Source: Verrucomicrobiota bacterium (GTDB lineage Bacteria > Verrucomicrobiota > Verrucomicrobiia > Limisphaerales > UBA9464). From it: 55,147 nucleotides of DNA. Positions 18,000-27,206 of this stretch are shown here, one piece after another (the first letter of the stretch is position 1; the number at the start of each line of letters is the position of its first letter). Location of the stretch: positions 1 through 55,147 of the forward strand of contig JARXAF010000074.1 in NCBI GenBank assembly GCA_029865985.1. The letters are read 5' to 3'. Below the pieces are notes generated by a model. The model was given only the letters and a program-made list of their open reading frames with translations, was not told the origin of the DNA and ran no database searches. Made by a program: the position numbers and the translations under genes.

Positions 18000-19895
18000 C
18001 TAGTGAGCGGGATTGAAAACCACGCTCGCCGAAGGTGACAGGGGTAGGTGAGGGGTGAAGGTGGTTCCACGGCCTGGCTCGCTCTCCACAGACATCCACC
18101 CCCCGTGTTCATTGAGCTGTCGGCGTGCGGTGCTCAGGCCCAGACCCGTGCCCTTGCCGGGAGCCTTGGTGGTGAAAAACGGTTCCTGAATTCGAGCGAG
18201 GGTTTCTTTCGACATGCCGACGCCGGTGTCGCTGATGCGGATTTGGATGAACTGGCGCCCCGGCCGCGACCCATCGCCCGGCGCCTGCGTCGCCGACTCG
18301 GCGATGCGTGTCTCGACCGTCAAGATGCCACCGTCGGGCATCGCGTCCCGGGCGTTGACTAAGAGGTTCATGAACACCTGGTCCATGATGGATCGATCGG
18401 CGTTCACCAGGAGTTTTGAAGCGGATCGGATGCGGCGAATCTCAATCCGGTCTCCCAGGATTCGCTGGCTGATCTTAATGAGATCGTCCAGTGCTTCGTC
18501 CAAGAGGAACTCCTCGACCTTGGATCGTTCCTTGCGGCTGATGTGGAGCAAGCGATGCGTGAGGCTTGTGCCTCGATCCACCATTCCAGACAGGGATGTG
18601 ACCAACTCCTTCAACTCCTCGGGAGCCGGCGGCTTCATCTTGGCCAGATCGAGGTGCAGCCGCATGACAGCGAGGATGTTGTTGAAGTCATGGGCGACCC
18701 CTCCGGCTACCTGGCCCATGAGATCCATCTTCTGCGCCTGGCGGAGTTCCGCCTCGATGGCCATGCGCTCGGTCACGTCCTGCCAGACGGCTGCGAGGTA
18801 GGTGCGCCCCTGAACGCGGATTGGCCGGGAGTGGAGGCGGACCTCGCGCACCGAGCCATCTTTCGCGCGGTGCCGGGTGACCAAATCACGCTTCTCGACC
18901 TGCTGAAGGTCTTGCAGTTGCGTGGCGATCTCTTCGCGGCTCTGCTGACAGTCGATGTCGTAGAAAGTCTTGGTTGAGAACTCCTCCTGGGAGTAACCGA
19001 GGGACTGGTGCGCCGTGGAGTTGAACTCAAGGAAGCGCCCCCCATTGGGGTCGATCACCCCGATCGACTCAGCGGACTGGTCTACCAGCGCTGTGAAGAG
19101 ACGCTGGCGCTCGATCATCGATTGGCGCTCGGTGACATCCGACATCGCCCCGATCACGCGCACTGCACGGTCCTCCTCCCGAATAATGAAACATCGGGTC
19201 ATCAGGAGCGCCCAAGTGCCATCACCGCGGAGGAAACGGAATGTTCCCGACCAGTGGCTCTCGCTGGAGGCGATGGTCGACTCGATGCCTGTGACCACGT
19301 CCTCGCGGTCCTCCGGGTGGAGACGGTCCCGCCAAGTATTGATCGTCGACGAAGGTGAGATGCCGTCTCCGCAGAGGGCGAGAAAGGTTTCGCTCCAAAC
19401 CAAATCGTCCGTTGCCAGATCCCACTCCCAGAAGCTGTCACCGGAAAGCTCGACCACGAAGCGGAGCAGAGCCTCGCTGCGTGTGCGTCGTTCCGTGGCC
19501 TCGCGCAGATGACGACGGCTCGCGGCCTCCCGGAGTTCCCTTTGCAGTGCCGGCACCAGGCGCGCGAGATTGTCCTTCCGGACGAAGTCAACGGCCCCCT
19601 GCCGCATCAACGCGGCCGCGCGGTCTTCGCCCACGGCTCCCGAGACCACCAGAACCGGGATGTCCAACCGCCGGCTGGTAACCTCTGCCAACACCTCGGA
19701 TGCGGTGAACCCAGCCAACTGGTGGTCGGTCAGGATCGCTTCGAACATCCCTTCTGAGACGAGTTGGCCGATCTCCTGGATGTCATCGGAGACGATCGGT
19801 ACAAAATCTAAGCCCGAGCGCCCAAGTTGGCGCAGCAGCAGGTCGAGGTCGCTCGGGTTGTCCTCGACGACAAGCAGCTTGACCGGCTTGTTCAT
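18000..19895 (-). CDS. hybrid sensor: REC-PAS-PAS-HisKA-HATPase histidine kinase
   Basis: 631 residues, no membrane segment. An N-terminal receiver domain (residues 1-125) has the acidic pair in VVEDN, phospho-acceptor D57 in LTDHQL and the conserved Lys in RKDN. Two PAS domains follow (about 150-255 and 265-378; each ends in DVTER). HisKA has the phosphorylated H402 in [11 protein letters not shown], and the ATPase has DTGVGM and GTGLGLS. The order suggests that an upstream kinase controls this one through its receiver. Its ATG overlaps the stop of the Rcp1-like regulator (ATGA), so the two are translationally coupled. Confidence 0.93.
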   Translation of the reverse strand: MNKPVKLLVVEDNPSDLDLLLRQLGRSGLDFVPIVSDDIQEIGQLVSEGMFEAILTDHQLAGFTASEVLAEVTSRRLDIPVLVVSGAVGEDRAAALMRQGAVDFVRKDNLARLVPALQRELREAASRRHLREATERRTRSEALLRFVVELSGDSFWEWDLATDDLVWSETFLALCGDGISPSSTINTWRDRLHPEDREDVVTGIESTIASSESHWSGTFRFLRGDGTWALLMTRCFIIREEDRAVRVIGAMSDVTERQSMIERQRLFTALVDQSAESIGVIDPNGGRFLEFNSTAHQSLGYSQEEFSTKTFYDIDCQQSREEIATQLQDLQQVEKRDLVTRHRAKDGSVREVRLHSRPIRVQGRTYLAAVWQDVTERMAIEAELRQAQKMDLMGQVAGGVAHDFNNILAVMRLHLDLAKMKPPAPEELKELVTSLSGMVDRGTSLTHRLLHISRKERSKVEEFLLDEALDDLIKISQRILGDRIEIRRIRSASKLLVNADRSIMDQVFMNLLVNARDAMPDGGILTVETRIAESATQAPGDGSRPGRQFIQIRISDTGVGMSKETLARIQEPFFTTKAPGKGTGLGLSTARRQLNEHGGWMSVESEPGRGTTFTPHLPLSPSASVVFNPAH

Positions 19896-20335
19896 CCGAC
19901 AGGTTTAGGGCAGCCAATGTTGGTCAGCGTCCAGTAGTTGGTGACGCTGACGTAGAGGGATTGAAGCGCGCGAATGTCAATGGGTTTGGTGACGTAGCTG
20001 TTGCAGCCCCGGTCGTAGGCTTTCCGGATGTCCCGCTCCTCGGTCGAGGAACTGACCATGACGACAGCGACGTCGCGGAGATCGGGATTGCTTCGGATGC
20101 GGGTGAGGAGTTCGATGCCATCAAGGCCCGGAAGGTTGATGTCGATCATCATCAGCCTCGGGCGGGCGCAGGGCGGTTGTCCCGGCGTGCCCATGAGCAT
20201 ATCCGCTGCGGAGAGGCCATCCCCAACCACCACCAGCGTGCTTGCAGGGTTACTCTTTTCGATGGCACGACGTGCGACTTCGGCGTCTGACTCGTTGTCC
20301 TCGACCAGAATGATGGGACCACTGTTAGGATTCAT
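19892..20335 (-). CDS. single-domain response regulator, Rcp1-like
   Basis: 147 residues; a receiver domain only. It has the acidic pair VEDNESDAE, phospho-acceptor D65 in MMIDINLPG, MVSSSTEERD and the conserved Lys in VTKPID. The VEDNESDAE start and loop pattern match the Rcp1 group, which usually partners phytochrome-like or other HisKA kinases. There is no output domain, so it acts by protein contact, perhaps as a phosphate shuttle between the two flanking kinases. It overlaps the MASE1 kinase by 11 bases and the REC-PAS kinase by 4. Confidence 0.92.
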   Translation of the reverse strand: MNPNSGPIILVEDNESDAEVARRAIEKSNPASTLVVVGDGLSAADMLMGTPGQPPCARPRLMMIDINLPGLDGIELLTRIRSNPDLRDVAVVMVSSSTEERDIRKAYDRGCNSYVTKPIDIRALQSLYVSVTNYWTLTNIGCPKPVG

Positions 20336-22025
20336 GGTTTTCCTTGACCGATTTCTCTGAGATTGAGGACTTTTTTGGGTAAATCAACATCATGGTGACC
20401 GTAGTGCCGACGCCCGGTGTGGATTCCACCTCTACCGAACCGCCGTGGCGCCGGGCGATGCGATGAACCGTGGCCAGACCAATGCCAGTGCCCGGGAATT
20501 CGGAGGCGCGGTGAAACCGTTGGAAAGGGATGAACAGACGGTCCCGGTTGGAGGGGGCAAACCCCGCACCGTTGTCGCGTACCCGGAATCCCCGTCCAGT
20601 CGGGCTCTCCACGGCTTCGATCCCGATGCAGGCCTCGGGGCGTTTTGAGGTGAACTTCCAAGCGTTTTCCAGGAGGTTCATGAGGGCGATCTCGCAGAGA
20701 GCCGCATCTCCGTCGACCAGGATCCCGGGTGGGACTTCCGTTCGGACGGCCCGATCCGGATGGGCCTCGGCGAGCCGGTTCAGGATCGACATTCCGAGGC
20801 ATGAGACATCGATGGTTTCGACCCGGATCTCTTGGGGGCTGATCCGCGACAGCGAGAGTAGTCCCTCGATGAGCATGCTCATGCGCTGTGCTTCGTTTCG
20901 GATGCGCTCGAGGTGTCGATGGCCGGTGGCGTCCAGTTGGGAGCCGCAGTCTTCCTCAAGGGCGAAGATCCATCCGGAGACCCCCCGAAGCGGAGCCCGG
21001 AGGTCGTGGGAAACTGCGTAGGAAAACGATTGCAACTCTTGGGTTCGTTCTTCGAGTTCCCGGGTTCGGGATTGGACTGTTGCTTCGAGGTGTTCCTGGT
21101 GTTTCGCCAGGGCCCGGGCCCCCCGGTTGCGCTCCGCGGCGAGGGTGGACAGCCACAGGGTGGATGTGCCGGTCACCAAATTGAAGAGGCACGCCGCATC
21201 GTAAGAAGCCACCGGGTCATGGGTTGCGAAGGGGCCCCTGCCCATGTTGGTTGCCAGCGAGATGACGACTCCCACGATGGCCCCGCCGAAGGCGACCGAT
21301 CGCGCGCCCAGCGAAAGGCTCACCCAGTGAATGAGCAGGTATGGGAGGAAGGCTAGGGTCGGGCGCCACATGGGCGTAGGGCCCTCGGGCATCGGCAGAA
21401 AACTTAGGGCCAAACCCATCGCGACTCCGACGTATAACACGATTCGCCGGTTCACGCGACTGCCCTCGCCGTGGAGCTCGACTTCCCGGCCCCAAAGCCA
21501 GATTGGGGCTATGAGGATCACGGCTCCGGCATTGCCTGACCACCAACTCCACCAGTTCCGCAGAATTTCGGCGCTGGAGAACTTCCCGATGTACGCCTGC
21601 GTGGCTGTGCCGATGATCGCGCCGATGTTGGTGATCATCGCCAGTGTGAGCACCAGTTCGGGAACCTCCTGGGTCGTGAGCCGTCGTTTCGGGAGGCCGA
21701 AGTGTTTGCCGAGCAACAGGCTGCCGATGTAGGCCTCGAGGACGTTGGGGACGAAGCTGTTCAGCAGGGACACCAGAGACGGATCTTTGATCGAGCGCAT
21801 CAATAGTGCGCCCAGCCCGACACCAATCGCTGCGCTCGGCCCCCAGAAGGTGACTGCGGTGAGCCCAATGGCCGACGGGAACCACAAGGTGGGCCAGAGC
21901 ACTCGCTCCTGAGCCGACCAGAGTCCAAATTGCCCAGAGAGCGAATACGCGATCGCGATAATCACCGTCCTGACGATGAGCGTCAGTACCGGCGACTTCC
22001 TGATCGTATCGACAATTGCCTTCAT
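20325..22025 (-). CDS. MASE1-type membrane sensor histidine kinase
   Basis: 566 residues. Residues 1-295 are a MASE1-like integral membrane sensor with about eight hydrophobic segments (WPTLWFPSAIGLTAVTFWGP, then NWWSWWSGNAGAVILIAPIW). A coiled linker covers about 305-332. HisKA has H340 in SYAVSHDLRAPLRG. The ATPase has NLLENAWKFT, RDNGAGF and GTGIGLATVHRI. The HisKA/ATPase part is of the type usually paired with Rcp1-like regulators. First gene of a three-gene signalling operon running leftwards. The signal is unknown, as for most MASE1 proteins. Confidence 0.92.
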   Translation of the reverse strand: MKAIVDTIRKSPVLTLIVRTVIIAIAYSLSGQFGLWSAQERVLWPTLWFPSAIGLTAVTFWGPSAAIGVGLGALLMRSIKDPSLVSLLNSFVPNVLEAYIGSLLLGKHFGLPKRRLTTQEVPELVLTLAMITNIGAIIGTATQAYIGKFSSAEILRNWWSWWSGNAGAVILIAPIWLWGREVELHGEGSRVNRRIVLYVGVAMGLALSFLPMPEGPTPMWRPTLAFLPYLLIHWVSLSLGARSVAFGGAIVGVVISLATNMGRGPFATHDPVASYDAACLFNLVTGTSTLWLSTLAAERNRGARALAKHQEHLEATVQSRTRELEERTQELQSFSYAVSHDLRAPLRGVSGWIFALEEDCGSQLDATGHRHLERIRNEAQRMSMLIEGLLSLSRISPQEIRVETIDVSCLGMSILNRLAEAHPDRAVRTEVPPGILVDGDAALCEIALMNLLENAWKFTSKRPEACIGIEAVESPTGRGFRVRDNGAGFAPSNRDRLFIPFQRFHRASEFPGTGIGLATVHRIARRHGGSVEVESTPGVGTTVTMMLIYPKKSSISEKSVKENHES

Positions 22026-22115
22026 GGGGTTGGCCGGTGCGCGGCATTCGCCCCGGCCGCTAGATTGCGGTGAAGAGGAGATGAGTTTTTTAGGCGTTTT
22101 TCGGCAAACGAGTCA

Positions 22116-23033
22116 TCAGCGCGGTTTTCGGGCAGTGACCTTTTCGGTGAAAGTGCCAGATCGCCATTCTTTGTCTACCTTCGAAGCGAGCATTTGCCAT
22201 CCGGCCTGCTCAAAGGCCTTGCGAACCAGGTTGAACTGGGTCTCCAGGATTCCGGCCAGAACCAGCGATCCACCGGGGGCCACGCGGGCCAGAAGGCGAT
22301 CGCGTTCAGCGATCAGCAAATCATAGATCAAATTGGCGCAGACGACCGAATAGCGTTGTTTGGGTTTCTTGGGAACTTGCGTGATGTCGTCCTGGGTCAC
22401 CTTCAGGATCTCCGCAACGCCGTTGAATTCGGTGTTCTCGTTGGAGACTCGCACGCAGTCGGGATCGAAATCAAAGGCGCTGACCGGTTGGTAGCCCAGC
22501 TTGACCGCCGCGATGGCCAGGATTCCGGATCCGGTGCCGACATCGAGCATGGACTGCGCCGACTGGGGATCCCGGAGGGCGACGAGTTGCTCGAGGCAGA
22601 ATCGGGTGGTTGCATGCTGGCCTGTGCCGAAGCTCAGTCCCGGGTCGAGAACCACCAGAGCTTGGCTCTTTTTCGGTGCGCGGCGGCTCCAGGTGGGTTT
22701 GACCAGCAATCGCGGGCCGAGATCCAGCGGCTTGAAATGGCGCTTCCACGATTCAGACCAGTCGCGGGCGGGCACCTTTTTGACCTGGATTCGCGCCGGC
22801 GCGATCTCGATCCCATCGGCTGCCAAAGCTTGCAGGCCCTCACGGAGTCGCCGTTTGATGCCGGCCACATCGCGGGTGGCGATCTCCCCGTAAACACTCA
22901 CGGTGGCCAGTCGGGTGACGGCGTCGGCGAAGGAGGAGGGGGTTTGACCGCGTTCCAGTTCCAGCAGGACGCCCACGGCGTCTTCAGCAGACAGGGAAGT
23001 GGTGATGGAAATGGATCGGAGGAGTTTGCTCAT
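22116..23033 (-). CDS. prmA: ribosomal protein L11 methyltransferase
   Basis: About 305 residues. The SAM-binding motif LDVGTGSGILAIAAVKLG and the PrmA-specific DPGLSFGTGQHATTRFCLE are both clear, and ANLIYDLL is the motif-IV region. The N-terminal domain includes WSESWKRHFKPL, which in PrmA orients L11. It trimethylates lysines and the N-terminus of ribosomal protein L11. The start at 23033 overlaps the phosphatase stop (ATGA); an open frame continuing upstream to 23114 is only the other reading of that gene. Last gene of an rph-phosphatase-prmA operon. Confidence 0.93.
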   Translation of the reverse strand: MSKLLRSISITTSLSAEDAVGVLLELERGQTPSSFADAVTRLATVSVYGEIATRDVAGIKRRLREGLQALAADGIEIAPARIQVKKVPARDWSESWKRHFKPLDLGPRLLVKPTWSRRAPKKSQALVVLDPGLSFGTGQHATTRFCLEQLVALRDPQSAQSMLDVGTGSGILAIAAVKLGYQPVSAFDFDPDCVRVSNENTEFNGVAEILKVTQDDITQVPKKPKQRYSVVCANLIYDLLIAERDRLLARVAPGGSLVLAGILETQFNLVRKAFEQAGWQMLASKVDKEWRSGTFTEKVTARKPR

Positions 23034-23653
23034 GCGTCTCGCCAAGGGGTGAAATTGAGGAGTTGGACTTCGGTGCGTGGGCGGCCGGCCTTGATTTCGC
23101 CGATGTCCAGCCAAGTCACTGAAGCATAGTCGATCTCGAAGTGTTCGAACTTGCTCAACGGCAGGTCCAGCAAGATGGCCAGCGCCATCCGAATCACGCC
23201 GCCGTGCGCGTACAGGGCCACACGTTGGCCTGCCGATGCGCGGAGGATTTGTTCGATGGCCTGCCCAACTCGGCCTTGGAATTGGGCGAGGGTTTCACCT
23301 TCCGGGATGGCGTCTGTTTCGAGGTGCTTCAGCCAATCGTAGGCGCTCATCCCGAAGCGGTGCTCGACTTCATCCCAGCCGCAGCCCGTCCAGGCGCCGA
23401 AGTCCACTTCGCGCAATCCGTCCATGAGCACGGGTGTTCCGGGAAACTGGCGGCGGAAGGGTTCCAGCGTCAATTGGACCCGCTGCATGGGGCTGGCGTA
23501 CACCGCATCGAAGGAGTGGCGGCTCAGCCATGAGGCCAGAGCTTGGGCCTGGGTATGCCCTCGGGCAGACAGGGCCATGTCGATCGTGCCGCCGAATTTC
23601 TTGTGGTAGAGATCCTCCACCTCGGCGTGCCGGCACAGGAAGAGTTGGGTCAT
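23030..23653 (-). CDS. histidine phosphatase family protein (phosphoglycerate mutase-like)
   Basis: 207 residues with the catalytic LCRHAE near the N-terminus (phospho-histidine H9 in RHA), the second Arg in SPMQRVQLT, the acid in REVDFGAWTG, and the second His in YAHGGVIRM. These mark the branch-2-like small-molecule phosphatase group that includes CobC and GpmB. The true substrate is uncertain; alpha-ribazole phosphate or a sugar phosphate is possible. It is joined to rph and prmA by ATGA overlaps on both sides. Confidence 0.88.
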   Translation of the reverse strand: MTQLFLCRHAEVEDLYHKKFGGTIDMALSARGHTQAQALASWLSRHSFDAVYASPMQRVQLTLEPFRRQFPGTPVLMDGLREVDFGAWTGCGWDEVEHRFGMSAYDWLKHLETDAIPEGETLAQFQGRVGQAIEQILRASAGQRVALYAHGGVIRMALAILLDLPLSKFEHFEIDYASVTWLDIGEIKAGRPRTEVQLLNFTPWRDA

Positions 23654-24387
23654 GGCGTGATCAGGGCCTGGCGCTGGGCGACGATCAATTCCTGGATTCC
23701 TTTTCGTCCGAGAGCCAGCAAGGCAGCCAGTTCGGAATCCGAGAAGGTGGCTTCTTCACCGGCAGCTTGAAGTTCGATGAATTGGCCTCGGTCATTCATG
23801 ACCAAATTCATGTCGACCGATGCATCCTTGTCTTCGGGGTAGTTCAGGTCGAGGAGCGGTACTCCGTTGAAAACCCCCATGCTGACGGCCGCCACCGAAC
23901 CCGTGATGGGATTGTCGTTGAGCAAACCGGCCGATTGGAGCTTGGCAATGGCCAGGCTGACGGCCACGAAGGCGCCGGTGATCGAGGCGGTCCGCGTGCC
24001 CCCGTCGGCTTGCAGCACGTCGCAGTCGATGCACAGCGTCCGCGCGCCGAGGCGTTCCAAGTCCACCACGGCCCGGAGCGACCGTCCGATGAGGCGTTGG
24101 ATTTCCTGGGAGCGCCCGTCGAGCTTGAGCTTGGAGATGTCCCGGGCTTTTCGGTCCAGAGTGGAGTACGGGAGCATGGAGTACTCCGCCGAGAGCCAAC
24201 CGCCTGGAACCTTTTGATCCTTCATCCACCGGGGCACTGATTCCTCGACGGTGGCAGCACAGATGACCCGGGTGTTTCCCCATTCAATCAGCGTCGAACC
24301 CGCAGCGTGCGGGGCGATGTGGTTCTGGAAGCGGATCGGTCGGAGTTGGTCGCAGCGGCGCCCATCGGTACGAACTGTGTCAGTCAT
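23650..24387 (-). CDS. rph: ribonuclease PH
   Basis: 245 residues from the ATG at 24387 (MTDTVRTDGRRCDQLRPI). Family signatures: GNTRVICAATVEE, GWLSAEYSMLPYST, the RNase PH signature GRSQEIQRLIGRSLRAVVD, and CDVLQADGGTRTASITGA. It is a phosphorolytic 3'-5' exonuclease that trims tRNA 3' ends. Length is normal. Longer in-frame extension to 24612 would run across the divergent TPR gene and is rejected. First gene of the operon; the promoter should lie in the 109-bp gap shared with the TPR gene. Confidence 0.95.
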   Translation of the reverse strand: MTDTVRTDGRRCDQLRPIRFQNHIAPHAAGSTLIEWGNTRVICAATVEESVPRWMKDQKVPGGWLSAEYSMLPYSTLDRKARDISKLKLDGRSQEIQRLIGRSLRAVVDLERLGARTLCIDCDVLQADGGTRTASITGAFVAVSLAIAKLQSAGLLNDNPITGSVAAVSMGVFNGVPLLDLNYPEDKDASVDMNLVMNDRGQFIELQAAGEEATFSDSELAALLALGRKGIQELIVAQRQALITP

Positions 24388-24496
24388 CGGGCCGGTGAGG
24401 CTGGGTGATTTTGGCCAAAAAGCAACGGGGACGGCGGCTGATTGATCCATTTTGACCTTTACGCTGGTGCGCTGGGTTCCGTAAAGCCATCCGTAC

Positions 24497-24994
24497 ATGG
24501 AAGAGTTGGGCTTTCCGGACCGCCACCACCTCCTGGCCGCGGAGGGTTGGCTGGGTTTGGGAGATGCCATGGAGGCGGAGAGTGAGTTGGCGCGCTTGAG
24601 CCCCGAGTGCATGGGTCACCCCACCGTCTTGGAAATCGAATGGCGCATCCATTCCCATCGACTGGACTGGGAAAAAGCTCTCGATGCGGCTCGGTGTTGC
24701 ATTGAGGCAGCTCCTCACTTACCGGCCGGATGGATTCACCAAAGTTACAGCCTCCACGAATTGGGTCGCACAAAGGAAGCATTCCAATCGTTGCATGCCA
24801 TTGTGCTTAAATTTCCAGACGAAAGCGTGATTCCGTACAATTTGGCCTGTTACTCCTGCCAGATGGGGGATTTGGAGGCCGCCCGACGCTGGTTTGATCA
24901 GGCGGTCCGGATCGGAGGCAAGGCGACGATCAAAGAAATGGCCGAGGATGACCCGGATTTGGAACCGCTGCTTCCGTACATCGAGTCGCTTTAG
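24497..24994 (+). CDS. TPR-repeat protein
   Basis: 165 residues of helical repeats. Three TPR-like units are visible (HHLLAAEGWLGLGDAMEAES; WIHQSYSLHELGRTKEAFQS; IPYNLACYSCQMGDLEAARR), ending with DPDLEPLLPYIESL. This C-terminal form is common in small bacterial TPR proteins that work as adaptors. No signal peptide. Divergent from rph across 109 bp; function unknown. Confidence 0.85.
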   Translation: MEELGFPDRHHLLAAEGWLGLGDAMEAESELARLSPECMGHPTVLEIEWRIHSHRLDWEKALDAARCCIEAAPHLPAGWIHQSYSLHELGRTKEAFQSLHAIVLKFPDESVIPYNLACYSCQMGDLEAARRWFDQAVRIGGKATIKEMAEDDPDLEPLLPYIESL

Positions 24995-25114
24995 CCACGC
25001 CATCACTGTCTTACCGCCGGAATTAGCAGCGCCAAGAATTCAGCCGGGCCTTTCCGGGATGGGCACAGCCTTGTTCGAATAACTAACCTGCTGAATCGTC
25101 CAGAATGATAGCTT

Positions 25115-25128
25115 GTGAAAAATTTCAC
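25115..25128. promoter_or_regulatory. dyad upstream of the cupredoxin-like gene
   Basis: GTGAAA-AA-TTTCAC is a 6-bp inverted repeat with a 2-base centre, 71 bp before the ATG at 25199. Its position suits an operator or promoter overlap for the cupredoxin and oxidase locus. No convincing -35/-10 pair could be fixed by eye. Confidence 0.3.
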
Positions 25129-25198
25129 GAACTCACTTGACCCCCAATTCGCGAAGATTAGCGTCCGACCGGATCGAAGGTCCAAACGGGAAAACGAA

Positions 25199-25903
25199 AT
25201 GAACAACACACTGAAGGTTGCCGCTATGGTTGCGGCTTTTGCAGCTTCCAGCGCTTTTGCTGGCGAGATCACCGGCAAAATCAAGGTCACCGGCGAGGTT
25301 CCCCCTGCCCGGGAAATCACCCCGATCAAGGGCGACAAGATGTGCGGCGCCCTGCACACCAAGCCGGTCATGACCCGCACCTACGTCGTGGGTGCTGATC
25401 ACGGATTGGCCAATGTGGCTGTCTACATCAAGGCCGGTCTCCCGGCGGGCAAGACCTACACCGCTCCGGCGAACAAGCCCTTGATTGATCAAGTGGGCTG
25501 CGTTTACGAGCCGTTGGTCACCGTGGCCATGGTTGGACAGACCGTGGACATCAAGAATTCCGACGCGTTCATGCACAACGTGAATTGCCAGGCCAAGGTG
25601 AACAAGCCCTTCAACTTTGCCCAGACCACCCAGGGTGCCGTGAATCCCCGCGTGTTCGACAAGGCGGAATTGGCCATCAAGCTGATTTGCAACGTCCATC
25701 CCTGGATGTCCGGGTACGTCCACGTGTTCGATCACCCGTTCTTCGCGGTGTCCGACAAGGATGGCAATTTCACCATCAAGGGCGACCTACCGGACGGTAA
25801 GTACACCGTCGAGGCCAACCACCTGAAGTCCGGCATCGTCACCGGTGAGGTCGAGGTCAAGGGTGGCAAGGCCACGCTGAATTTGGAATTGGCCGTCAAG
25901 TAA
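25199..25903 (+). CDS. predicted periplasmic cupredoxin-like protein with carboxypeptidase-regulatory-like tail
   Basis: 234 residues. The signal peptide is MNNTLKVAAMVAAFAASSAFA, so the ATG at 25199 is preferred to the upstream frame opening at 25115. The core has a full type-1 copper ligand pattern: H126 (FMHNVNCQ), then C164, H167 and M170 (ICNVHPWM). Three further cysteines (49, 101, 130) could form disulfides. The C-terminal 45 residues (DGNFTIKGDLPDGKYTVEA) form a beta-sandwich of the carboxypeptidase-regulatory type. It lies 63 bp before ctaA, so it may be an electron carrier or copper-handling partner of the oxidase; that link is by position only. Confidence 0.78.
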   Translation: MNNTLKVAAMVAAFAASSAFAGEITGKIKVTGEVPPAREITPIKGDKMCGALHTKPVMTRTYVVGADHGLANVAVYIKAGLPAGKTYTAPANKPLIDQVGCVYEPLVTVAMVGQTVDIKNSDAFMHNVNCQAKVNKPFNFAQTTQGAVNPRVFDKAELAIKLICNVHPWMSGYVHVFDHPFFAVSDKDGNFTIKGDLPDGKYTVEANHLKSGIVTGEVEVKGGKATLNLELAVK

Positions 25904-25934
25904 GCTCGATATCGCTGCAATGCAGCGCATGAAA

Positions 25935-25963
25935 GGCCGCGGCGTCAACCGCCGCGGCCGTTT
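25935..25963 (+). terminator. GC-rich hairpin between cupredoxin gene and ctaA
   Basis: A 10-bp perfect stem GGCCGCGGCG/CGCCGCGGCC with a 5-base loop, followed by GTTT. A smaller 6-bp dyad (CGCTGC-AAT-GCAGCG, 25913-25927) precedes it. Likely partial terminator or mRNA 3' stabiliser that makes the cupredoxin message more abundant than the oxidase genes. The ctaA ATG is only 3 bases further on. Confidence 0.6.
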
Positions 25964-25966
25964 CAT

Positions 25967-27196
25967 ATGGCACCAACGATCCCAACCTCTTCATCCCAGC
26001 GCCCCGTCTGGTTGTTCCGGTTCGCCTGTCTCGTGGCATTGGCGACGCTGGGATTGGTGTGCATTGGGGGGTTGGTCACCAGCAAGGGCGTGGGTATGTC
26101 CGTTCCGGACTGGCCCACCAGTTTTGGCTACAGCATGTTTGCGCTGCCCATCTCCATGTGGATGACCGGGGGGGTGTTTCATGAGCATACTCACCGGGTC
26201 TGGGCCTCCGGTGTGGGGCTTTTGGTGGTGTTTTTGGCTCGATGGACCGCGGGCTCTGGTTCCCGCAAAACCCTGGCCGGGGTGGGATTGGTGGAGGTGG
26301 TGGCTGGTTTGCTTCTGATGCGGGTGAACCCGCTCTGGAAAGGGGAAGCCCACTTCCTGCTCGGGATCGGTGGGGTGGTTCTCGCGGCGGCTGCGGTGGG
26401 TTTCAAGAACTCTCCGGCTTCGCCTTTGTCGGTCCGATTGGCTTGGGCCGCTTTCTGGTTGGTTCAAATCCAGGGCAGTTTGGGCGGGCTTCGCGTGGTG
26501 TTGGATTCGTGGGCCATTGGTGGGACCACCGGTGGCACGGTGTTCGGCATGATCCATGGGTGCTTGGGGCAGGTATTCTTCGTTCTGGTCACCTGCTTGG
26601 CTGTCTCGCTTTCGGGTTGGTATCCGCGGTGGCCCCGTCGGGCCGGTGATATTGGCGGCGCCCATTGGGTGTTCTTGGGTACCGCCTTGGTGTTTGGGCA
26701 ATTGATCCTCGGGCTTTGGATGCGTCACCAGCACGCGGGATTGGCCATTCCCGATTTGCCCTTGGCCTATGGTCAGTGGTGGCCAAAAACAGATCCTGAA
26801 TCGTTGTTGCGCTACGCGTCGCGTCGCGAGGGAGTCGATGCCATCACGTCCCTCCAGATCCACATGCACTTGTTCCACCGGATCAATGCGATACTGGCCT
26901 TTTCGACCATTCTCTTGGCGTTCCGATCTTCGCGAGTTCACGCCAAGGGCCACCCACTGAAAATCCTCGGAACCACTTGGTTGCATTTGGTCAGTGTCCA
27001 GTTTGCATTGGGGCTTTTCACGGTTTTCACGGACCGGGCCGCCGACGTGGCCACAGCCCATGTTGCAGTGGGATCCATGACGCTGGCCGTGGGTTGCTGG
27101 TTTTGTTGGGCGGTCGGATTGCATCAGGGTATCACCCTGAGTGACTCTCGGTCGCTCTCGGATTCTGGGCTACCGGAAACGCCTGTGGTCCCCTAA
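25967..27196 (+). CDS. ctaA: heme A synthase (CtaA/COX15)
   Basis: 409 residues with eight predicted membrane segments in two four-helix halves. Conserved histidines occur in FHEHTHR and RHQHAGLAIPDLPL in the first and middle parts, and in HLFHRINA and TAHVAVGS in the second half. The GMSVPDWPTSFGY motif after the first helix is typical. It oxidises the C8 methyl of heme O to the formyl group of heme A, using the product of the next gene, ctaB. Start ATG at 25967. Membrane protein of the oxidase assembly group. Confidence 0.93.
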   Translation: MAPTIPTSSSQRPVWLFRFACLVALATLGLVCIGGLVTSKGVGMSVPDWPTSFGYSMFALPISMWMTGGVFHEHTHRVWASGVGLLVVFLARWTAGSGSRKTLAGVGLVEVVAGLLLMRVNPLWKGEAHFLLGIGGVVLAAAAVGFKNSPASPLSVRLAWAAFWLVQIQGSLGGLRVVLDSWAIGGTTGGTVFGMIHGCLGQVFFVLVTCLAVSLSGWYPRWPRRAGDIGGAHWVFLGTALVFGQLILGLWMRHQHAGLAIPDLPLAYGQWWPKTDPESLLRYASRREGVDAITSLQIHMHLFHRINAILAFSTILLAFRSSRVHAKGHPLKILGTTWLHLVSVQFALGLFTVFTDRAADVATAHVAVGSMTLAVGCWFCWAVGLHQGITLSDSRSLSDSGLPETPVVP

Positions 27197-27206
27197 ATTG
27201 ATTTTT

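Noticed and set aside
19892-22025. A phytochrome light-sensing system
   Set aside because: The Rcp1-like regulator suggested it, but the partner kinase has a MASE1 membrane sensor and no GAF/PHY bilin-binding domain.
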